Assembly: GCF_011046535.1 (NCBI RefSeq)
Contig: NZ_CP049257.1
Location: 4,836,001-4,900,000 of the forward strand
Direction: 5' to 3'
Length of the DNA stretch: 64,000 nucleotides
Origin: Nocardioides anomalus
GTDB taxonomy: Bacteria > Actinomycetota > Actinomycetes > Propionibacteriales > Nocardioidaceae
The translations under genes were made by a program, and so were the position numbers. Each line of letters starts with the position of its first letter. Position 1 is the first letter of the stretch. The notes below the pieces were generated by a model that was not told where the DNA came from, made no database searches, and worked only from the letters and a program-made list of their open reading frames with translations. Below are positions 32,707-41,607 of the stretch, one piece after another.

Positions 32707-33671
32707 GACGCGTCGCGGCCGCGGAAGGTCGCCCGGTAGTCCGAGGGTGGGACGCCGTACGCCGCGGCGAACTGCGCGCGCAGGTTCGTGGCCGTGCCGA
32801 GCCCGACCCGGTGGGCCACCGCGCCGATGCCCAGGTCGGTGCTCTCCAGCAGCTCGGCCGCGGTGTCGAGGCGCAGGCCCTGCAGCCAGGCCTGGGGTGA
32901 CTGGCCGGTGCGCCCGAGGAACTGCCGGTGCAGGGTCCGGGTGCTGACGCCCGCGTGCTCGGCCATCGCCACGACGGTGGCGTCGGCCAGGTGCGCACGG
33001 GCCCACTCCTGGACGTCCCGGCGCGGGCCCGCGGTCCGGGTGCTGGGCCGGATGAACTGGGCCTGACCGCCCCCGCGGTGCGGCGGCACGACGATCCGCC
33101 GGGCCAGCTCGTTGGCGACGGCGGAGCCGAGGTCTCGGCGGACCAGCTCGAGGCACATGTCGAGGCCGGCGGCGCTCCCGGCGGAGGTCCACACGTCGTC
33201 GTGGACGTAGAGCACCTGCTCGTCGACGCGGACGCTCGGGTAGCGGCGGCGCAGCGCGTCGGCGTGCATCCAGTGCGTCGCCGCCCGCCGGCCGTCGAGG
33301 AGCCCCGCCTCGGCCAGCACGAAGCTGCCGGTGCAGGTGGCCGCGATGCGCGTCCCGCGCGCGTGCGCGGCCCGCAGCGCCTCGACCAGCGCGGGCGGCG
33401 GCGCGCCCTGCACGTCGGCGCAGGCCGGCACCACGACCGTGTCGGCCTGCTCGAGCGCGGCGAGCCCCGCGCCGGCCGGGACCACGAGCCCGTGGGCGAC
33501 GGCGGTGCCCGGCTCGTCGGTCGAGACCAGCGCGAAGTCGTACCACTGCGGGGTCAGCTCGCGCCGGTCGATGCCGAAGACCTCGGCCGGGATCGAGAGC
33601 TCGAAGAGCGGGACCCCAGGGCTGGCCACCAGGACCACGCGGTGACGGCTGTCCGATTCCTTGCTCACCAT
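32703..33671 (-). CDS. GlxA-type AraC regulator (DJ-1/PfpI plus AraC HTH)
   Basis: 322 residues. A DJ-1/PfpI-like domain occupies ~10-180; the nucleophile-elbow-like TCTGSFVLAEAG is present but is usually not catalytic in this class. An AraC/XylS double HTH occupies ~220-318 (VSTRTLHRQFLGRTGQSPQAWL). GlxA/FtrA regulators sense small metabolites such as formaldehyde adducts, carnitine or betaine, but the ligand is not readable. It is divergent from the APC permease gene 50 bp away, which is a likely target. Confidence 0.88.
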   Translation of the reverse strand: MVSKESDSRHRVVLVASPGVPLFELSIPAEVFGIDRRELTPQWYDFALVSTDEPGTAVAHGLVVPAGAGLAALEQADTVVVPACADVQGAPPPALVEALRAAHARGTRIAATCTGSFVLAEAGLLDGRRAATHWMHADALRRRYPSVRVDEQVLYVHDDVWTSAGSAAGLDMCLELVRRDLGSAVANELARRIVVPPHRGGGQAQFIRPSTRTAGPRRDVQEWARAHLADATVVAMAEHAGVSTRTLHRQFLGRTGQSPQAWLQGLRLDTAAELLESTDLGIGAVAHRVGLGTATNLRAQFAAAYGVPPSDYRATFRGRDAS

Positions 33672-33721
33672 GGCTAGTCTGCCACTCCCGCGACGCCACG
33701 ACGCGGCGGCACCGTGGAGCC

Positions 33722-35002
33722 GTGACCACCCCCAGCTCCGCCCTGACGCCCCGCATCGGCCCGGCCCAGGGCACCGCGCTCTACGTCAGCGCCCTCCTCG
33801 GCGCCGGCGTCCTCGTGCTGCCCGGTCAGATCGCCTCGCTGGCGGGCCCGGCCTCGCTGCTCTCCTGGGCCTTCGCCGCGGCCATGGGCGTGCCGCTCGC
33901 GGTGGTCTTCGCGGCGCTGGCGCGACGGCAGCCGGACGCCGGCGGCGTGGCCACGTACGTCGGGCTGGCCTTCGGGCGGACGGCCGGCGGCGTGACGGGG
34001 TGGTGGTACTTCGTGGCCGGATCGGTCGGGCAGGCGGTCGTGCCGCTCACCGGCGGCTACTACGTGGCCCACGCCCTCGGAGGCGGCCCCGTCGCGGCGT
34101 ACGCCGTGGCCGCGGCGATCCTCGCCACCGCCACCGTGGCCAATCTGGCCGGCGTGCGGGTCAGCGGCCCGGTCCAGCTCGGCCTGGCCGGGCTGGTCGC
34201 GGTCGCCCTCATCGCCGTGGTGGCCGCGGCCGTCCCACAGGCGTCGGTCGACCGGCTCACGCCGTTCGCCCCGCACGGCGTCGCACCGATCGGGGCCGGG
34301 GTGGTCGTGCTGTTCTACGCCTTCGCCGGCTGGGAGGCCGTCGCCCACCTGGTCGGCGAGTTCCGCGACCCCGACCGCGACGTCCCGCGGGCCACGGCGA
34401 TCACGATCCTGGTCGTCACCGCGCTCTACCTCGGTGTCGCCGCGGCCGTCGTCCTCACCGGGACCTACGGCGGGGCGTCGGTCGACCATGTCGCGCTCGG
34501 GCTGGTCCTGCAAGGGGTCCTGGGCGGGGCGGCGGCTCCGGTGGCGGCCGCCGTCGCCGTGGTCATCAGCCTGGGCACGACCAACGCCTTCGTGGCCGGC
34601 GTGTCCCGGCTCGGCCTCAGCCTGGCCCGCGGCGGCTGGCTGCCGTCGCCCGTGGCGACCATCCGGGGCGGGGTGCCCGTGGGCGGGGTGCTGGCCGTCG
34701 CCGGCACCGCCGCGGCCACCCTCGTCGTCTCGGCCGGCGCCGGCTGGGGGACCGAGACGCTGGTCGTCGTCCCGGCCACCCTCGTGGTCGCGGTCTACCT
34801 GCTCGCGGCCGCCTCGGGCCTGCGCCTGCTGCGGGGCTGGGGCCGGTTCTGCGCGGCGCTGACCGTCCTGCTCACCGCGGCGGTGGTGCCGTCGGCCGCC
34901 GGCCACGTGGCGGTGCCGCTCGTCGTCAGCGCACTGGCCCTGCTCTCGCGCCGGGCGCTCAGCGCGCCCGCCGCAGCGCCACGACCTTGCCGCCCGGGGT
35001 GA
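33722..35002 (+). CDS. APC-superfamily amino-acid permease
   Basis: 426 residues with about 12 membrane segments. The N-terminal YVSALLGAGVLVLPG matches the unwound first helix of amino-acid/polyamine permeases. FYAFAGWEAVAHLVGEFRDPDRDVPRA is the strongly conserved helix 6 to loop region. It resembles YjeH-like exporters and SteT-like exchangers; direction and substrate are unknown. The GTG start is divergent from the GlxA-type regulator. Its 3' end overlaps the convergent secreted hydrolase gene by 44 bp. Confidence 0.87.
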   Translation: MTTPSSALTPRIGPAQGTALYVSALLGAGVLVLPGQIASLAGPASLLSWAFAAAMGVPLAVVFAALARRQPDAGGVATYVGLAFGRTAGGVTGWWYFVAGSVGQAVVPLTGGYYVAHALGGGPVAAYAVAAAILATATVANLAGVRVSGPVQLGLAGLVAVALIAVVAAAVPQASVDRLTPFAPHGVAPIGAGVVVLFYAFAGWEAVAHLVGEFRDPDRDVPRATAITILVVTALYLGVAAAVVLTGTYGGASVDHVALGLVLQGVLGGAAAPVAAAVAVVISLGTTNAFVAGVSRLGLSLARGGWLPSPVATIRGGVPVGGVLAVAGTAAATLVVSAGAGWGTETLVVVPATLVVAVYLLAAASGLRLLRGWGRFCAALTVLLTAAVVPSAAGHVAVPLVVSALALLSRRALSAPAAAPRPCRPG

Positions 35003-37379
35003 AGCGCACCTTGATGCGCACGTTCTTCTTCCCCTCCGTCGCGCAGAAGCCGTACGTCGAGCCCAGCCGCGTGTAGGGCTGGCCGACGGCCGCCATCACC
35101 GCGCGCGTGGACATGCCCGGCTCGATGAGCTTGCCGACCTTGCGCACGCTCTTGCGCAGCTCGGGGTTGCGGCAGGAGTCGGGGGCGATGCCCTCGGCGC
35201 GCTCCCACATCTGCAGGTAGGCCTCCGGGCCGCGCTCGATGTCCTCGAGCAGGGCGTCGCCGTCGGCGCCGGCGACCTTGGTGAGGTCCTGGATCCAGTC
35301 GGGGTAGAGGCCGTACTGCGCGACGCCGTCGACGTTGATGTCCCAGGTCCGCTGGCCAGCGGTCTGCTTGTTCACGGTGACGCCGTTGAGCCCCTTGAAG
35401 GGGTAGGTGACCGGGTTGGCCACGGCGGCGCCGCGGGGGTCGCCCTGCGCGCCGAGGCCGTTCATGTCGGCGCCGTACCCGATGCCCCAGTAGTAGCGCG
35501 GATCGGCCCAGCCGACGTGGCGGCGCCACTTGTCGACGAAGCCGGTCGAGTCGCCGGCGTACGGCGTGATGAAGCCGCCCTCGCCGTAGATGCGCGGGTA
35601 GGCGTCCGGCGTCGCCCACGAGTGGGAGGAGACGACGCCGGGGTAGCCGATCCGGTCGATGTAGTCGAGGGCCGTGCTGCGGGCCTTGACGCTCATGTGG
35701 TCGGGGTCGAAGACCATGTGCCGGTCGGCCAGGCCCTGGATGGTGTGCTCGCCGAGCGTGGTGAGACCGCGGGCGTTGCAGTGGTTGGGCGCGGGGTAGA
35801 GCGGCGGCACCGCGATGGTGGGCAGCCCCAGCTGCGCGACCGCGCCGAACAGTGCGTCCTGCTGCTCGGGGTCGATGGCCGGGTTGCCGGTCTGGTTGCG
35901 GTCGTGGCTCTCGCCGTCGGCCGGGTCGCAGTGCCGCATGTCCCAGAACGAGCCGGTCTCGAGGAGGTTCGCGGCGTTGACCAGCGGGCCGACCGCGCCC
36001 TCGTCACCGGCGACGCCGGACAGCGCGTTGTCGAACTTGTTGACCAGCTCCATCTGCCGCACGCCCATCGCGTGCACCTCGTCGAGCTGGCGGTCGATGT
36101 CGGCCGCATCGCAGGTCGGCGTCCCGAGCTTCACCGAGCAGCCGAACGGCACGCTGGTCTCGATGCCCATGATCACCGCCATCTTCCCGGCGTTGATGAC
36201 CTTGCGCGCCTGGAACGGGTTGGTGACGATCCGGTAGAAGCCCTTGCCGGGCCCGCCGAACTGGGCGTCGATGTAGTCCTGCAGCTTGTACATGTCCTGC
36301 GCCTGCAGCCGGATCGAGGTCATGTCGTCGCAGGAGTTGCGCTTGATCGGGTAGAGGTTGCACAGCTGGTTGTTCTCCACCAGCAGGTTGACGAAGATCC
36401 GCTGGCCGCCGCGCCACGAGCGCTCCAGCCACTTCCAGTACGTCCCCTCGTGGGTCAGCGACTCCGGCGCCGGCCAGTCCTTGAACGTCGGCCAGCCCAC
36501 GGGGTCGTGGTGGGCCTTGCCCGACAGCGCGTCCTCGAGCACGCCGCCGAAGCCGCCGGTCAGCGTGTGGTCGACGCAGTCGACCAGGGCGTACGGCGCG
36601 CCGAAGCGGTCCCACGGCTTGCCGCAGTGCGCGTCGCCGCCCAGGAACTCGAAGGCCATGCCGTGGGTGTGCGCGTCGACGTACCCGCGGACCTCCTGGT
36701 ACTTCGTCACACCGGCCGCCGGGCGGCCGCTGATGTCCACGCCCGCCTCGGGGTACGCCGTGCAGCCCGTGGTCCGCTGCAGCCGGAACGTCGAGGTCCC
36801 GCCCAGCGTGAGCCGGCCGCTGGCGTTGGTGAAGGTGAAGCGGGGCTTCTTCCTGCCGACCTGCTGCGCCGTCCACACGGTGGCGTCACTCGGCTTGTCC
36901 GCGGTGCCGTCGGGGACCAGGAAGCGCGCGCCCGCGGTGTAGAGGAGGTACTGCCCGAGGTCGGTCGGCTTGAAGAAGACCGGCTGGCCGGCCACCCGGT
37001 AGCAGCCGTTCGCCATCGCGTAGCGGTCCTGCGGCGTGCGCAGCCGCTTCTGCATCACCGGGACCTTCCGCAGTTCCGGGTCCTTCATCTCGCGCTGCAG
37101 CGCGACCGCGGCGGTGCCGCTCAGCTTGGTGAGCACGGTGGCCGGGTCGTCGCCCTCCTCGCCCAGGGCCAGGCCGCGCGAGATCTGGTTCTTCATGACC
37201 TTGCCCAGGGCCTGCTGCTTCTGCTGGTTCTGGATCGACTGCATCGACCCGGTCCGCCCGCCGCCCTGGCCGGCGTACGACGGCAGCGCGAGCGCCCCGG
37301 CGATGAGTGCGCCCGCCAGGACCACCGCCCAGACCAGTCGATGGCGCGCCTGTCCTGCTTCTCCCCGTGTGTCGTGCAT
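34959..37379 (-). CDS. Large secreted metal-dependent hydrolase (membrane-dipeptidase M19-like)
   Basis: 806 residues with an N-terminal signal or anchor (residues ~14-36, ending SYA). A TIM-barrel metal-hydrolase core begins at GYVDAHTHGMAFEFLGG near residue 235. Further possible ligands lie in HMVFDPDHMS and VVSSHSW. Cysteines scattered through the protein suggest external disulfides. It is about twice the size of typical M19 dipeptidases, with an extra N-terminal ~200-residue beta-rich domain. The substrate is unknown. Its 3' end overlaps the convergent permease gene. Confidence 0.72.
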   Translation of the reverse strand: MHDTRGEAGQARHRLVWAVVLAGALIAGALALPSYAGQGGGRTGSMQSIQNQQKQQALGKVMKNQISRGLALGEEGDDPATVLTKLSGTAAVALQREMKDPELRKVPVMQKRLRTPQDRYAMANGCYRVAGQPVFFKPTDLGQYLLYTAGARFLVPDGTADKPSDATVWTAQQVGRKKPRFTFTNASGRLTLGGTSTFRLQRTTGCTAYPEAGVDISGRPAAGVTKYQEVRGYVDAHTHGMAFEFLGGDAHCGKPWDRFGAPYALVDCVDHTLTGGFGGVLEDALSGKAHHDPVGWPTFKDWPAPESLTHEGTYWKWLERSWRGGQRIFVNLLVENNQLCNLYPIKRNSCDDMTSIRLQAQDMYKLQDYIDAQFGGPGKGFYRIVTNPFQARKVINAGKMAVIMGIETSVPFGCSVKLGTPTCDAADIDRQLDEVHAMGVRQMELVNKFDNALSGVAGDEGAVGPLVNAANLLETGSFWDMRHCDPADGESHDRNQTGNPAIDPEQQDALFGAVAQLGLPTIAVPPLYPAPNHCNARGLTTLGEHTIQGLADRHMVFDPDHMSVKARSTALDYIDRIGYPGVVSSHSWATPDAYPRIYGEGGFITPYAGDSTGFVDKWRRHVGWADPRYYWGIGYGADMNGLGAQGDPRGAAVANPVTYPFKGLNGVTVNKQTAGQRTWDINVDGVAQYGLYPDWIQDLTKVAGADGDALLEDIERGPEAYLQMWERAEGIAPDSCRNPELRKSVRKVGKLIEPGMSTRAVMAAVGQPYTRLGSTYGFCATEGKKNVRIKVRFTPGGKVVALRRAR

Positions 37380-37420
37380 CCACGCAACCTAGGCAGCGCG
37401 CGGGCCGCTGTCCACGGTTG

Positions 37421-38173
37421 TCAGCTGCGGCCGCCGAAGCGAGCGCTGAGCAGCCGGGCGGTGCGGCCCACCTCCGCGGCCAGCTCCCCGGGGTCCGCGG
37501 ACCCGGTCTCGTAGGTCACCGCCACCCCGGCCAGCGGGTGCTCGTTGTGGTCCAGGGCCGCGACGGCGACCGAGGACAGGCCGGGCGTCACCTCGCCCGA
37601 CTCCACGGCGTACCCCCGCTGGCGGGTCTCGGCCAGCAGGGTCCGCAGCGCCGACAGCGAGGTCGGCCCGGCGCCGTGCCGGTCCACGAAGGCCGCGGCG
37701 GACGGGAACAGCGCGCGCACCTGCGCGGCGGGCAGCCGGGCGAGCACCGCCCGTCCGCTCGCGGTCAGCGCGGCGGGCAGCCGGACCCCGACGTCGGTGA
37801 CCAGCGGGGGCCGACCGGGTGCGCGGTCCTCCAGGACGTAGAGGACGTCGCGCCCGTGCAGCACCGCGAGGTGGGCGCTCTGCTGGACCCGGTCCACCAG
37901 CTCGGCCAGCGGCCGCCGGGCGATCCGCTGGAGCGGCGCCTGGCGCGCGTAGCCGGTGCCGACCTCGAACGCCGCGACCCCGAGGCCGTAGCGGTGCTCG
38001 TCGGCCAGGTGCACCACGAAGCCCTCGGCCTCCATCGCCGTGACCAGGTGGTACGCCGAGGAGCGCGGCAGCCCGCAAGCGCGCACGATCGCCTCGAGCG
38101 GCACCGGGTCCGGTTGGCTGGCCAGGTAGCGCAGCACCCGCAGCGCACGCGTCGCGGCGGGCACCTGGGGCAC
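37421..38173 (-). CDS. IclR-family transcriptional regulator
   Basis: 250 residues, normal IclR length. The winged HTH occupies ~5-60 (ALRVLRYLASQ..IVRACGLPRSSAYHLVTAME). A GAF-like effector domain runs from ~75 to the end. It lies upstream of the secreted hydrolase gene on the same strand (41-base gap) but may control distant genes. In Corynebacterium the histidine-utilisation regulator HutR is an IclR protein that binds a 14-bp TCT..AGA palindrome. The hut operons here carry a 14-bp TCT..AGA palindrome, so this gene is a candidate HutR; that link is inference. Confidence 0.87.
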   Translation of the reverse strand: MPQVPAATRALRVLRYLASQPDPVPLEAIVRACGLPRSSAYHLVTAMEAEGFVVHLADEHRYGLGVAAFEVGTGYARQAPLQRIARRPLAELVDRVQQSAHLAVLHGRDVLYVLEDRAPGRPPLVTDVGVRLPAALTASGRAVLARLPAAQVRALFPSAAAFVDRHGAGPTSLSALRTLLAETRQRGYAVESGEVTPGLSSVAVAALDHNEHPLAGVAVTYETGSADPGELAAEVGRTARLLSARFGGRS

Positions 38174-38215
38174 GCCAGGAGCCTAGGGCGACGCGGCGCC
38201 GCGGGGCGCGTGCGG

Positions 38216-38599
38216 TCAGGCCTGGTGCTTGGGCGGGCTCACGTCGCCCGGCGTGTAGTCCGCGCTGCGGTGGTCGACCTGCGGGTCGATCCGGTCCGCC
38301 TCGCGCACGATGTCCTCGCGCCGGGCCTCGCTGTGGGCGACCTCGCGCTCGGCCTCGGCGGCGTGCGCCTCGGCCCTCTCGGCCTGCTCACGTGCGGCCT
38401 CGGCCGCCGAGCGGCGGGCGGCGGCCTCGCGCTGGGCGTGCTCGACGTCGGTGGACTCGGCGGCGGCGGTGCTGCGCAGCTCCTGCGCCTCCCGCGCCCG
38501 GCGCTCCCGGCCCCGGGTGCGCATCAGCACGGCCGCCACCACGGCGACGACCAGGATCACGGCCGCGACCACCAGGATCGTGGCGACGGTGTCCGACAT
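38216..38599 (-). CDS. Single-pass membrane protein with cytoplasmic coiled coil
   Basis: 127 residues from ATG 38599 with GGGAGGAGT as ribosome site. One membrane helix lies at ~6-26 (VATILVVAAVILVVAVVAAV). A long Ala/Arg/Glu-rich helix (about residues 28-95) follows, which should form a coiled coil. The tail is short and polar. Domain layout is common in actinobacterial proteins of unknown function. It lies 66 bases beyond the histidine-kinase gene stop on the same strand and might be in its transcript. Confidence 0.75.
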   Translation of the reverse strand: MSDTVATILVVAAVILVVAVVAAVLMRTRGRERRAREAQELRSTAAAESTDVEHAQREAAARRSAAEAAREQAERAEAHAAEAEREVAHSEARREDIVREADRIDPQVDHRSADYTPGDVSPPKHQA

Positions 38600-38665
38600 G
38601 ACTCCTCCCTCATCCCCCCGCGCTGAGGGGTCGGTACCCCGCGCGCGGGCGCACACGCGGCCCGC

Positions 38666-40393
38666 TCACAGCGGCAGCAGCGCCGCCACCCGCCCGCCCG
38701 TCGGACCGGGCCCGGCGTCGAGGGTGCCGCCCAGCTCGGTGGCGCGCTCGCGCATCGAGGACAGCCCGACCCCGGGACGCCAGGTGCCGCTCGCGCCGGT
38801 GTCGGTGACCTCCAGGCGCAGCCCGTCGGGCGCCGGGTCGAGGCGCACGCACGCCGTCGGGCTGGTGCTGTGGCGGGCCACGTTGGTGAGCGCCTCGGTG
38901 ACGATGCGGTACGCCGCCACCTCGACCGCGGCCGGCAGCTCGGGCAACGGCAGCGGGGCCTGCACCTCCACCGCGATCGGCGTGCCGTCGCCGTGGCGCA
39001 GGCCCTGGGCCTGCTGCCGCAGCGCCGGCACCAGCCCGAGCTCGTCGAGCGCGGGCGGCCGCATCGCGTAGACCAGCTGGCGGATCTCCTCGATCGCGGT
39101 GACGGTGTCGGCCCGCAGCTGGGTCACCAGCGCCTCCGCGGCCCCCGGGTCGGTGCGGATCAGGTTGCGCGCGGCGTCGGAGGTGAAGGCCACCCCGGAC
39201 AGGCGCGGCCCCAGCCCGTCGTGCAGGTCGCGCCGCAGCCGCCGCCGCTCCTCCTCGACCGCGGCGATGGTCTGCCCCCGCGACTCGAGCAGGTCCTCGG
39301 CCAGCGCCCGCGCCCGCAGCGTCTGGGCGAGCAGCGGCACCGTCAGCCGGAGCACCTGCTCGTCGCCGGGGGAGAAGGACAGGTCGCCCGGCCGCAGGCC
39401 CACGACCAGCGATCCCGCCCCGTCGAGGTCGAGGGTCCGGGTGTGCGTGGTCTCCGTGCCGGAGGTGGCCAGGGGCACGCCGTCGACGCGCAGCTCGGCG
39501 TACGGCAGCAGCAGCGCCTCCCGGATCGCGCGCAGGGCGAGCGCCGGGTCGGTGCCGATCCGCCCGGCCACGGCCGACGCGGCCCCGAGCGGGTCGGGCC
39601 GCTCGCCGAAGAGCAGTTGGTCGACGACCCCGCGCAGCGCTACGCGGGTGGGCTGGTAGGCGACGGCCGCCAGCGCGGCGAGCAGCGCGAGGGCCCCGGA
39701 GTTGAGCGGGCCAGGGGCGCCGAGGGCGTCGAGCAGCGCGAGCTCCAGCACGAAGACGGCCATCACCATCAGCAGCGCGACGGCGGTGACGACGGCACCG
39801 ACGACCAGGCCGCGCACGTCGACCAGGTCGGGGAGCGTCGCGCCGACGTACATCATCGGGCCGATCGCACAGAACACCAGCAGGCTGAGGGTGTTGAGGT
39901 CCTTCGCGTCGGGAGCCGAGAACGCGACGAAGAACTCCACCAGCGTCGTCGTGGACGCGGCCAGCGCCAGCCAGACGAGCGCCCGCCGCTCGGCCCCACC
40001 GGCCGTCTCGATGCGCCACCAGGTGTGAGCGAGGAACACCGTCGACTGCACCAGTCCCATGAGGAACAGCACGTCGGAGACGTGGTAGGCGACGGTGACG
40101 ACCCCGCACCCGCCCAGCGCGACCAGCGCGACGAAGTCGACGGGGCTGCGCCCACGGGTCCGGGGGTACGTCGCCAGAGCGAGTGGCGCGACCAGGGCGC
40201 CGGCCGCCATGCCCACGGCCGTCGCGGCGTCGCGGTGGCCCCCCACCTCGAGGGCGACCGCCGCCCCGCCGGTGAGACCGGCCACCACCATGAGGCTGGC
40301 CGACCAGGGCGCGGACCGGCGCAGCAGCAGGGCCACACCGCTGCCGCCGAACGACGCCGCCACCAGGGTGGCGACGAGCGGCACCAGGGCCAC
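38666..40393 (-). CDS. Membrane sensor histidine kinase (HisKA_3/NarL-system type)
   Basis: 575 residues. About eight membrane segments fill residues 1-235. A linker and GAF-like region follow. The HisKA_3 dimerisation helix has phospho-acceptor H391 in RRDLHDGLGPRL. The ATPase domain holds ALTNVARHS (N box) and GVGLSSMRERA (G box). It should phosphorylate the response regulator encoded one base upstream. The signal is probably sensed within the membrane. The start is GTG 40393. Confidence 0.92.
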   Translation of the reverse strand: MALVPLVATLVAASFGGSGVALLLRRSAPWSASLMVVAGLTGGAAVALEVGGHRDAATAVGMAAGALVAPLALATYPRTRGRSPVDFVALVALGGCGVVTVAYHVSDVLFLMGLVQSTVFLAHTWWRIETAGGAERRALVWLALAASTTTLVEFFVAFSAPDAKDLNTLSLLVFCAIGPMMYVGATLPDLVDVRGLVVGAVVTAVALLMVMAVFVLELALLDALGAPGPLNSGALALLAALAAVAYQPTRVALRGVVDQLLFGERPDPLGAASAVAGRIGTDPALALRAIREALLLPYAELRVDGVPLATSGTETTHTRTLDLDGAGSLVVGLRPGDLSFSPGDEQVLRLTVPLLAQTLRARALAEDLLESRGQTIAAVEEERRRLRRDLHDGLGPRLSGVAFTSDAARNLIRTDPGAAEALVTQLRADTVTAIEEIRQLVYAMRPPALDELGLVPALRQQAQGLRHGDGTPIAVEVQAPLPLPELPAAVEVAAYRIVTEALTNVARHSTSPTACVRLDPAPDGLRLEVTDTGASGTWRPGVGLSSMRERATELGGTLDAGPGPTGGRVAALLPL

Positions 40394-40394
40394 G

Positions 40395-41039
40395 TCAGCC
40401 GCCGAGTCCGCGCTCGCGCGCCCGGATGACCGCCGCGGTGCGGTCAGTGACCTCGAGCTTGACGAAGATCGTGGTGAGGTTGTTGCTCACCGTCTTGGGT
40501 GACAGGTGCAGGGTCGCGGCGATCTCGGCGGTGCGCAGACCCCGCGCGAGGAGCTCGAGGATCTCCTTCTCGCGACCGGTGAGCTCGGGGAACGGGTCGT
40601 CGGCGAGCCCCGCAGGCGGGTGGGCGAAGTGGTCGAGCAGTCGCGCCGCGATGCCCGGGCCGAAGATCGCCTGCCCGCGGGCGACCGCGCGGATCGCGTC
40701 GGCGATGTCCTCCTGCTCCGCGCCCTTGAGCAGGTAGCCCTGGGCGCCGGCCCTCATGGCGGTGAAGACGGTGGCGTCGTCCTCGTACATGGTCAGCACC
40801 AGCACGGCCGTGTCCGGCACGGCGCTCCGGATGCGCCGGGTGGCCTCGACCCCGTCGATGCCGGGCATCCGGACGTCCATCAGCACGACGTCGGGCTGGG
40901 TGAGCTGGGTCTCGCGGACCGCCGCCTCCCCGTCCTCCGCCTCGCCCACCACCTCGAACTCCGGCAGCGTGTCCAGCAGCGCGGCCAGCCCGCGCCGGAC
41001 CACCGGGTGGTCGTCGGCGAGCAGCACGCGGATGGACAC
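40395..41039 (-). CDS. NarL/FixJ-family response regulator
   Basis: 214 residues from GTG 41039. The receiver domain has phospho-acceptor D55 (VVLMDVRMPG), acidic pair D9-D10 and the switch region LTMYEDDATVF. A LuxR-type HTH follows (LTGREKEILELLARGLRTAEIAATLHLSPKTV). It is paired with the downstream histidine kinase gene (1-base gap). It is divergent from a small membrane protein gene 157 bp away, a plausible target. Confidence 0.93.
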   Translation of the reverse strand: MSIRVLLADDHPVVRRGLAALLDTLPEFEVVGEAEDGEAAVRETQLTQPDVVLMDVRMPGIDGVEATRRIRSAVPDTAVLVLTMYEDDATVFTAMRAGAQGYLLKGAEQEDIADAIRAVARGQAIFGPGIAARLLDHFAHPPAGLADDPFPELTGREKEILELLARGLRTAEIAATLHLSPKTVSNNLTTIFVKLEVTDRTAAVIRARERGLGG

Positions 41040-41196
41040 GGTCCCATCATCGCGGTCCCGGAGCCTCAGCGCCCGGGAAGAAGTTCCCCGGGTCGGGGGT
41101 CTGGTCGGGAAGGGCGCAGGACGGGATGCTCTGGGGCGGGGACGTGCAGCGGTCCGAGCGTGGAGCCGTCCGACCACGACTCCACCGGAGGCCACC

Positions 41197-41598
41197 ATGT
41201 CCAGCACCACCGTCACCACCCGCACGACCGTCGCGCTGAGCACCGCGCAGAAGGTCGGACTGGTCCTGTGCGCGCTCTACAGCCTCAGCAACATCCCGTC
41301 GTTCCTCTTCCCGGCCGACAGCGGCGACGACCCGGGTCCTCCCCTGTCGATCCTGGTGGTCGACACCCTCCTCGGGGTGGTGGGACTCGTCGCCGCCATC
41401 CTGGCCTGGCGCGGCAACCGGGTGGCGCACCGCATCGCCGCCGGCGCCATCATCGTCATCACGCTCACCGGTCTGCCGGCGTTCTTCGTCGACGTGCCCA
41501 TGGCCGTGAAGGCGCTCGTCGGCTTCGGTGTCGTGCTCACCGTCGTCATCGTGGTGCTGATGTTCTCCGGGCCACGGCGACTCCCGGCCGCGGACTGA
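41197..41598 (+). CDS. Small four-helix membrane protein divergent from the two-component system
   Basis: 133 residues with four predicted membrane helices (about 18-38, 50-68, 75-95 and 104-125) and a Thr-rich N-terminus. No named family is recognised. It starts at ATG 41197 with GGAGG upstream. It sits head-to-head with the response-regulator gene, the usual place for a target of such a system. It may be a sensor accessory or a stress membrane protein; this is inference. It converges on the MFS gene. Confidence 0.75.
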   Translation: MSSTTVTTRTTVALSTAQKVGLVLCALYSLSNIPSFLFPADSGDDPGPPLSILVVDTLLGVVGLVAAILAWRGNRVAHRIAAGAIIVITLTGLPAFFVDVPMAVKALVGFGVVLTVVIVVLMFSGPRRLPAAD

Positions 41599-41607
41599 GA
41601 GGCGAGG

